From Hemicentrotus pulcherrimus (lineage: Eukaryota; Echinodermata; Echinoidea; Camarodonta; Strongylocentrotidae): 25,775 nt of DNA. Both the position numbers and the translations under genes were made by a program. Position 1 is the first letter of the stretch; each line of letters starts with the position of its first letter. Below, piece after piece: positions 19,158 through 25,775 of the stretch. The DNA lies in assembly GCA_003118195.1 (NCBI GenBank), contig BEXV01001558.1:42112-67886 (forward strand). The letters run 5' to 3'. A model generated the notes under the pieces. It saw nothing but the letters and a program-made list of their open reading frames with translations, searched no databases and was not told the origin of the DNA.

Positions 19158-20456
19158 TGAGTTTAAAAAACAGAGTTCATTTGAATTAAGTACCGGGTAT
19201 ACAAAAATAATATTAGACGGCTTCATCACCTGTAGCTAGACTAGCTTCTACAGGAAGTAGTGAACTGTGCATGAATAAAAAGTATTCTGCCTTTTTCTGC
19301 GATCCCATTAAAGGCACTCAAGTAAACATCTTAAATTTATGTAGATAATTAGGTGGATAATACTTGCCTCAACCCACACAAATTAAGTGAAACTGAATGC
19401 ATTAATGACAAACACTGAACAAATACTTCTTGGCACAGTCTTCATGACCAAATACACATTGGTCCTTTACTAACATATATTATGTCATTGTGGGCCAGAG
19501 GTTGCGGATTAGGGAAAGTGGGAAACCCAACCTTGATAGCAAAATACTCTGAGAGCTCAGTCAAAATGTTCAAGTCTTTTTTTATGCACATTTACCATTC
19601 ATTTTACACGTTAAAAAAAAAGCGGAAGTCTTTTTATGGTGGGACTGGGACTTTTGATTCCTAGGTCTCAAATCCTCAGATTAAAGCAAATGCACTTGTT
19701 ACTGTAGCAAATGGCAAACCTGTATTCAAGTCACATTTTTATGCTATATTTTCTTTCTCCATCATGCCCTGCTATGTAGCACTCTTGATCCACACATCTT
19801 GATGTGTTCAAAGTCCAGAGGCGATTAATGCACGTAATTTCATATTGCAAGGACACTGATGATGCGCATACTGTACTGTGGACTTACTTGGCAAAAACAA
19901 TGTGATGGGTATCATATTTGCAAACAAAATATAACAAGTAAATACTAGATTGTGGAGGAGAGTAGGAGACCTATTTTGTATAAAATAATTCAATATTTTA
20001 ACTTCATTCAAGTATTACTCACATATCTAAAGATGCAAAAATATATCTACCGGTATTGCTTTTTCTTATTATATCGCATACATGTACTGTAGATATCATT
20101 TACCTCTTAATTTTCTTTTCTATAAAAGACATTGTAACAAAATAATTCTAAGTATGCAATATAAAGTTTAGAAATAATACTTTTTTTTAAAAAATAAGAA
20201 TGAAAAGAATGTACATGTATATTAAAATATCAGAACTCTAAACTTGGACGCTATACTGATGTATTTTCAAAATATATTTAATTTCTCATAAGAACCTCCT
20301 GTGAATACCATGTAATTCTCACTATGTACAAAAGTAACACAGTACTACTGTACTACATTTATAGTATCAAATTCTACTAATTCAATATAATCTGCATACC
20401 GGTACCTACATGTATGCACATTTTATTAAGTCAAGAATTAGGTTGTTATAATGTAA
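19158..20456. other. intergenic, AT-rich
   Basis: No gene is seen. Two TACCGGTA palindromes (20048-20055, 20397-20404) and several ACATGTA words occur. Frames at 19482-19664 and 19808-20011 are short and featureless. Confidence 0.6.
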
Positions 20457-20822
20457 TTAAAGATAAAGGTGAGTTCTGTTTAAAAAACAAAAAAATGAAT
20501 TCTCATATAATCAAACGAAACTTATACTGAATGTTCAAGATTACATGAATGTCATTTTTACAAACTATTTTGGTAGAAAACGTATACTCGCTGAGAAATG
20601 GGCATAGAAAGATTAGGAAATCAAGGTAAGTAGCCTGACACCATTTGAGTAGTCCCATATACATATATTTTTGTGTACAGTGTTTATTTATATTTTGATA
20701 ACTCCAGGACTTTGCAGTACACACCAATACTTACATGCTACATGATCAACTTTTTCTGATCTATTCCACACCTTTCCTTTCACAATGCAATCGGATGACC
20801 AGAACTCACCTGTATCTTTAAA
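20457..20822 (-). mobile_element. MITE family A, copy 4 (reverse)
   Basis: Ends TTAAAGATAAAGGTGAGTTC and GAACTCACCTGTATCTTTAA are inverted repeats. The inside carries TAGTCCCATATACAT, the reverse of the TATGGGACTA block of the other copies. The minus frames at 20503-20915 are repeat-derived. Confidence 0.85.
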
Positions 20823-20988
20823 CTCGGCAGTGCACATTATGCATATTGAATTCATATTCATATTCCCATAAATCTCATCTACACAAAATAAATGATTACT
20901 AATAATCGGACCCATCGTAAAGACTTTTTCAGCACTAGAAACAGCATATTCACAGACTGTTTATTTTTAGCCGATAGTATCGAAATAA

Positions 20989-20994
20989 TTTATT
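20989..20994 (-). promoter_or_regulatory. possible GORAB poly(A) signal
   Basis: The first AATAAA on the minus strand after the GORAB stop, about 505 bases on. A second lies at 20960-20965. Only the motif supports this. Confidence 0.3.
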
Positions 20995-21164
20995 TGTCGC
21001 TGATCATGGTTTTGTGAAACGGTTTATCCACTTCCTGACATCTCCATAAGTCGCTGACAAAGATATGACTGTCATGGAGTTGTTTTTCTGAAACGACGCC
21101 CAGGAGGACACAAAACCTGAAGTCCCAACATTGTGACTAATATTAAGAACTTATTCAATATTGT

Positions 21165-21256
21165 CACAAGATATTGTACCAAAGGTCACTAGTGCATCAA
21201 TGTTGTTTGAAACACAGGACCTTCTGACTACTGAGCCACAATGCCCCTACTACAAT
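21165..21256 (-). mobile_element. decayed tRNA-derived SINE
   Basis: On the minus strand, TTGTGGCTCAGTAGTCAGA resembles an A box and GTGTTTCAAAC a B box, followed by ACCTTTGGTACAATATCTTG, a worn form of the CCTTTGG block in the other SINEs. It would fall in the GORAB 3' UTR if the poly(A) guess is right. Confidence 0.55.
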
Positions 21257-21498
21257 GTACATCAGGCCTGCATTACATACTGGCAGTGTCACTTGCTACA
21301 TCAAAAACTGGATAACGAATTGGACCCCATATATTTGATTACATGAAACATGTATAAATTCATAACATTTTACTCAATCAAAACTAATGATGGACTGTAC
21401 TCAAGTCTACAATCATATTTCCAGTGCTCCACCCTGTGTGAAATATCAAGACAAGTATGGAATATGGATTGGATTAGCCGCATTTAGAATAAAATTGG

Positions 21499-24400
21499 TC
21501 ATGTCTGATTTGCATTAAGCTCCACGTGTTGCTCTGCTTCAGGCTGGTCACTTGATGACGGACTCTCACTGGACTCAGGCTTTTCACTTGACAGGTCACC
21601 CTCATTTTTAGTCATTGGTTTTTCATCTTTTTTACCACCTTGATCACAAGAAACTGTTAAATCTGTGGTTTTACCTTCAGTTTTCCCATCACTTTTATCA
21701 GCTTTGTCATTGGGTAATTTTTCAGTTTGTTTATCATTATTTGACGGAGATGTGACTTCCGATTCAGCAGTGGAATTAAGTTTGATGGAGGAAATCCCTG
21801 GAGGGACAATGGAATTTTCTTGTTCCTTAGGCAGGTTCCCTGGGTTATTGCTGGAGACTTGAACCATTCCATGGTTCTCTGAGGGGTTCTTTGTAACCTC
21901 TGCTTGGTGAGGGACGGTTATTGGCACAGGTGAAGTAGGAGGCGTTTCTTCCGGAATATCAAATTCCTCAAGACTTTCGACATCCAGTTTGCTGACGAGC
22001 TCTTCCAGCTTTTTTGCTTTGCGGAGCTCGTTCTCATGAATGATGGTGCACAGATGCTCGGTGAGAAGCTCCTTCTTTTCAGAAGATTTATGGAGATGGA
22101 TCTTGGCAGCTACAAACTCTGTCTCTGCCTTTTGGTATCGCTGCCTGAAAAGGAAATAAAATGAAACGACAGCTTCAAGAAGGTCTTCTTTATGCTTCTC
22201 ATTCACATTACAAACACTATTAAAGGACAATCAAACCTTTGTAGTAAATTCATTTGTATGAAAGCAGAAAAATAAGAGAAACAGTACGGTTAAAGTTTGA
22301 AATTAATCAAACCAATAATAAGAGATATATTGATGTTTGAAATATGAAATCACAAAGTCTAGTGAATGTAAAATTGGCACATTGGTCAGTGGATTGTGAT
22401 TTGTCATGCTTGTTACGCGCCTTTTCCTTTGAGGCACTACTCCTAATATATTATAGATCGTCTTAAAGGAAAAGGCCCTCCTGAGTGGTGCATATTTCCT
22501 TAAATGACATTTTAGTCATTTTTGGGGTTGGAACAAATTGGAAAGTTGTCTGGCACGGTGTCAGAGTAACATTACATTAGTGATGAGAACTTTCAAAAAT
22601 TAACAACTTTCCCAATTTTTTTTAAATTTCATTCAAAATATCAGCAATCTGTAACTCTGATTTTTCTGCTTTCTTTCGGAATATTAGGGTAGGGTTCCCC
22701 TTTGAGTAAAGTTTAGAACTTGTAATGGCAATGAACCTTATCTAATTTATATATCAGAAACGGACATCACTGGACTTAAATGTTATTAATTCCCAAAATA
22801 TAATACATACATGTAACTTGGATAAGAGACAAAAATGAAAAATTTGTCATGTGCCCAGCACATTAGGATAAGGGCACAAATATATATATTTTTTGATTTT
22901 TTTTGGTAACAAAATGAAAGAAATTGAATAAGTCATCATAAATCATAATAACACACTAACAATATAGACTACCGTATGTGTGTAGGCTAAAATATGCTGT
23001 GCAGATGTGTCCAAAGAACGAAATAGGGTTTAAAAACTGTAGATTTCTAGATATTGACATATTTGCATTTGTTAATATTCTTCTGCAAGGCACATATTCA
23101 AAAGATGAAATGAAGGCAAATAAATAAATGAATAAAAATAAACTCACTGTGCGTCGTTGAAGTCTCTGCTCACATCCTCGATCTTGTCTCTGAGTATGCT
23201 GACATCATTGGTGAGCAGTGTTTCTATCTTAGCCAGCTCCTTCTGTATGTATAGCAGTCTCTTGGCTTCTGCTTGGGTCTTCTTCTTTCTAGAAAACAAC
23301 ACAAATATGTAGAGAAAGGAATTTTATTGAAAAGCATTGTGTGATTAATCATTAATCCTAACATCTACATATACGTTAGGCAAAAATAAGAAAACCCCAT
23401 GGAAAGTGACTGTCGACTTTCTTTTTGAAGCTGTCCGTTTTATTTTACTGAAGAAAAAAAAAATCTTTTTAAATTGAGACATCATTTTGGCCTCATTTGC
23501 CATAGAAAGCTGATACCATTTCCTGAGTCCAAGAGGAAGCCACTTAGCATCTAAATTACCAGTCCCTACAGACAATTTTTTTTTCAAACACCATAAATAA
23601 AACAATAATAAAAAAAACCTAAAATCAAGCCTGTTTTGATTGCAACTTACCTGTCAGCTATTGCTCTAAACAGAAGTTTTTTCTTCCTTACATTATCTTC
23701 CTCCATCTGTTTTTGTTTTTTCTGAAATTCCCCAAGTTTAAAAGTCTCCCTCCTGCAACATAAAGGGGGAAAAAACAGAAAAACAGTTATACATTGCTCT
23801 TCAACTAAATAGAAGGAAAAAAAAAGAACAGCAAAAGACAGTTACAGGTATCAAGAATTCAAATAGCCCCTGCCCAATCCTACAGATGTAGAGGTGTCAT
23901 GGTTGAGTGGATACGTCACCGGATTGTGTATCACAATGTCCACGGTTCGAGTACCGCCACGGCAGTAATGTCCTTTGGCAAGACATTGATCTACATTTGC
24001 CACACTCAACCCAGGTGATGTAAATGAGTACCTGCAGGAATTCATTCCTTGAAATGCTAGAGCGCCATTATGGCAGCCGTGCTTAAGCCAGGGTAATGAA
24101 TGGGAGCACCAGGAGTGTCAAGTCTGACAGATATGAGGGCGCTATACAAGAACAAAATATTAGTAGTAGTAGAAGTAGTAGTACAGTGTATTATAATACA
24201 AGTCCATTTTTTAACACTTACTCATGCCCTTCTTCTTCATCTAAAATCTTGAATTTCTCCACCTCCTCTTCCTTCACAGCCTCCTGGGACTCCTTCTCAA
24301 TGTCTTTCACAACCTGTTTAGGATCCATCCTTACATCTTTAGGTCCATCTTTCTGTCGGTCTTCGGCCTTGCCTTGAGAAGGAGGAGGGGCTTTCCTCCT

Positions 24401-25666
24401 TGCTGGGGGTGGCCGTCTTTCAGTGGGCTCATTCAGTTTACTCCAAACATTGTGCTCTGCAGAGGAGACAGGCTTTCCTCGTGGACCCTGCGGCTTTGGT
24501 CTAGAGAGCATTTGGTCTTGCCTGACTGGCTCTTGGCTCTAGCATCAAAACAGAACAAGAAGGAATCATTTGTGATAGATGATGATTTATTTACCAAACT
24601 GCTAGGAGAGCATTATAGACATACTACTTAGCACATGATAAAGCAGAGGAACAGTTTTATGTACATGAAGTATAGCCAAACCATACTCATACATATCTAC
24701 ATACATACTTATGGATTTGTTATCTTTCTTGTCATACTATGGTAATAACAGGATCAACTACATTGTATCCATCAAAAAGTATAAATTGATTACATATATA
24801 TGAATAGTATTTACTGTTTAATGAACTGATATCATCTAATTTGAAAAGAAAAAAAAACATGGAGAATCTTTATATTTTGAGATTCTACATAAAATAGTCC
24901 CTGATAGACTTACCACTGACTGGGGTGGACCAGCCCTTCCTCTACCCCTGCTACCACCAGGCCTTCCCCTTCCCCTCTGATGATGCTGACCCCGACCTGT
25001 AAGAAAACAGAGGATATCGTTCGTTCAGAGCTAGTCTGCCAGAAGGACAATTAACTCTGTGTTGAATTTTCACTGCGAATAGTAATGACTTAAAACATAG
25101 TAGTGACAAGCCAAAGATTTTCTAAAAGGTCTCCACAGCTCATATTCATGTTTAAAATATCCATTACATAAACAAATTTCAAATTTATTTTGGGGGATTT
25201 ACATTTAATCTTTAATTTTGGGCCCAAACTTTTGAAGGATTATATTAATCAATCACGAATATGCTAGTGAACTGTATATGGAACACCAAAATAAAAGTAA
25301 AAGTAAGGCTTACTTTACTTTCACTCGCTAGATGAGTCAGGACCTTTAAAATAACATATGTCTTTGGGCTTTCCAAGATGAAAATGCAGTATTTAGATAA
25401 TTATATTCCCCTCCTAAAGTTTGACCTGTACCTTGTACTAATAAAGGATAATCCACACAGCACATATTGAAGGAAGTTACAAAGGGAAACATGTCAAAGA
25501 GTTTGAGCTAGGTTACAGGTATCTTCTCTTTGATAACCTTGCACATATACTAGACATTGGCCTTTGGCAAATGATACGTACCACCTCTGACTGGCTTTTC
25601 TTCCTCATCTGAACCTTGTCTCTTCAAAGCATTTAGCTGATCATCTGTAAACCCTGTCCATGCCAT
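21499..25666 (-). CDS. GORAB: GORAB, RAB6-interacting golgin, 6 exons
   Basis: Coding exons in order: 25582-25666, 24914-24996, 24222-24538, 23651-23752, 23148-23288, 21499-22144. All introns are GT..AG with matching phase; 1374 nt, 457 residues. Seen: N-terminal [17 protein letters not shown], equivalent to WAGFSEEELRRLK of vertebrate GORAB. Then an RG-rich segment (about 29-50), a Pro/Lys-rich linker (about 66-115), and a long charged coiled coil (about 120-300) with [28 protein letters not shown] (270-278) and [12 protein letters not shown]. Then a disordered acidic Ser/Lys tail. Known: GORAB is a Golgi coiled-coil protein that binds RAB6 and SCYL1 and supports COPI-dependent retrieval; loss in humans causes geroderma osteodysplastica. 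The start is the first ATG matching the family N-terminus. It is longer than the human protein (about 370-390), mainly because of the C-terminal tail and RG exon. Confidence 0.93.
22210..22480 (-). repeat. dispersed repeat family D, copy 2 (GORAB intron 5)
   Basis: Its reverse complement matches 6660-7017 block by block (CAATCCACTGACCAA, TGCCAATTT, TTTCAAACATC, CTTATTATTGG, CAAAGGTTTGATTG). The 243-residue minus frame reaches into this repeat upstream of the true exon border at 22144; that part is not coding. Confidence 0.7.
22481..23147 (-). other. rest of GORAB intron 5
   Basis: AAAGGAAAAGGCCCTCCTG near 22466 and the roughly inverted GGGTAGGGTTCCCCTTTGAG near 22688 suggest another decayed MITE of about 240 bp. 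The rest is AT-rich with no gene. Confidence 0.45.
23887..24184 (+). mobile_element. tRNA-derived SINE (GORAB intron 3)
   Basis: The head has an A-box-like TGGTTGAGTGGATAC and a B box GGTTCGAGTACC (23944-23955). Then comes GTCCTTTGGCAAGACATTGA, an extended unique body, and a GGGCGCTATACAAGAAC end followed by a TAG-repeat tail. It lies antisense to GORAB. It is the most complete SINE here. Confidence 0.85.
24539..24913 (-). other. GORAB intron 2
   Basis: AT-rich intron, no features seen. The exon border at 24538 was chosen because only AG|AGCCAAGAG keeps phase 0 with exon 24914-24996. Confidence 0.6.
24997..25581 (-). other. GORAB intron 1
   Basis: No gene or clear repeat seen. A short AAAGTAAAAGTAAGG / CTTACTTTACTTTCAC inverted word lies at about 25293-25325. 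Confidence 0.55.
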
Positions 25667-25775
25667 CCTTGTTCAAGCTCCTATTAAACTCAACTCATCA
25701 GTAACTGCAGTAAAGGCGAGAGGAACAAAACAATTACACATGGATGAAGTTTGCTTTACTTGACACCCCCCCCCC
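25667..25775 (-). other. GORAB 5' UTR / upstream edge
   Basis: Sequence upstream of the GORAB ATG up to the window edge, ending in a C10 run on the plus strand. No promoter element is evident. Confidence 0.4.

Noticed and set aside
20503..20915. Two minus-strand frames of about 75 residues
   Set aside because: They cover the reverse family A MITE and its flank; no family features.
21657..21872. Frames on both strands within the last GORAB exon
   Set aside because: Shadows of the GORAB coding frame at 21499-22144.
23851..24045. 64-residue minus-strand frame
   Set aside because: Lies across the head of a SINE.

Overview
This is a eukaryotic (metazoan) genomic window of about 25.8 kb. It is AT-rich, intron-dense and full of short non-autonomous transposons and tRNA-type SINEs, and it contains a 600-base assembly gap and a single-N join. 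The proteins read as animal orthologues. The repeat style (hairpin MITEs, SINEs carrying a CCTTTGGYAAGRCATT-like block, a frequent TACCGGTA palindrome) fits an invertebrate deuterostome, most likely an echinoderm such as a sea urchin. The species is an inference, not proven. The listed open reading frames are mostly exon fragments or chance frames, so I rebuilt the genes exon by exon from splice sites, reading phase and family similarity.

Layout: (1) 1-3495, plus strand: the 3' five exons of an ADAMTS-type zinc metalloprotease with the motif HELGHLLGMYHD. It stops right after the disintegrin-like region, with no thrombospondin repeat. (2) 4245-17565, minus strand: a complete 14-exon WDR46 (BING4/Utp7) gene of 566 codons. 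It encodes a nucleolar WD-repeat protein of the small-subunit processome. All exon phases agree, but exon 2 carries one in-frame TGA. (3) 17566-21498: intergenic, holding a nested pair of MITEs, a further MITE and a decayed SINE. (4) 21499-25666, minus strand: a complete six-exon GORAB (RAB6-interacting golgin, SCYL1BP1) gene of 457 codons, with an extra RG-rich exon near the N-terminus.

The ADAMTS-like gene and WDR46 converge tail to tail, and their candidate poly(A) signals lie only about 25 bases apart. WDR46 and GORAB share a strand but sit about 3.9 kb apart. The three genes have unrelated roles (extracellular proteolysis, ribosome biogenesis, Golgi traffic), and nothing suggests a joint system.

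The most unusual material is in the introns: a SINE whose head looks like the Alu domain of 7SL RNA, caught in what looks like an unresolved pair of haplotypes; a 20-bp minisatellite that multiplies a real 5' splice site of WDR46; a ~650-bp element with inverted ends and many internal copies of a TGGTGTTAGTGTT-type motif; a tandem array of foldback repeats; and a MITE inserted within another MITE. I found no CRISPR array, prokaryotic operon or standalone RNA gene.
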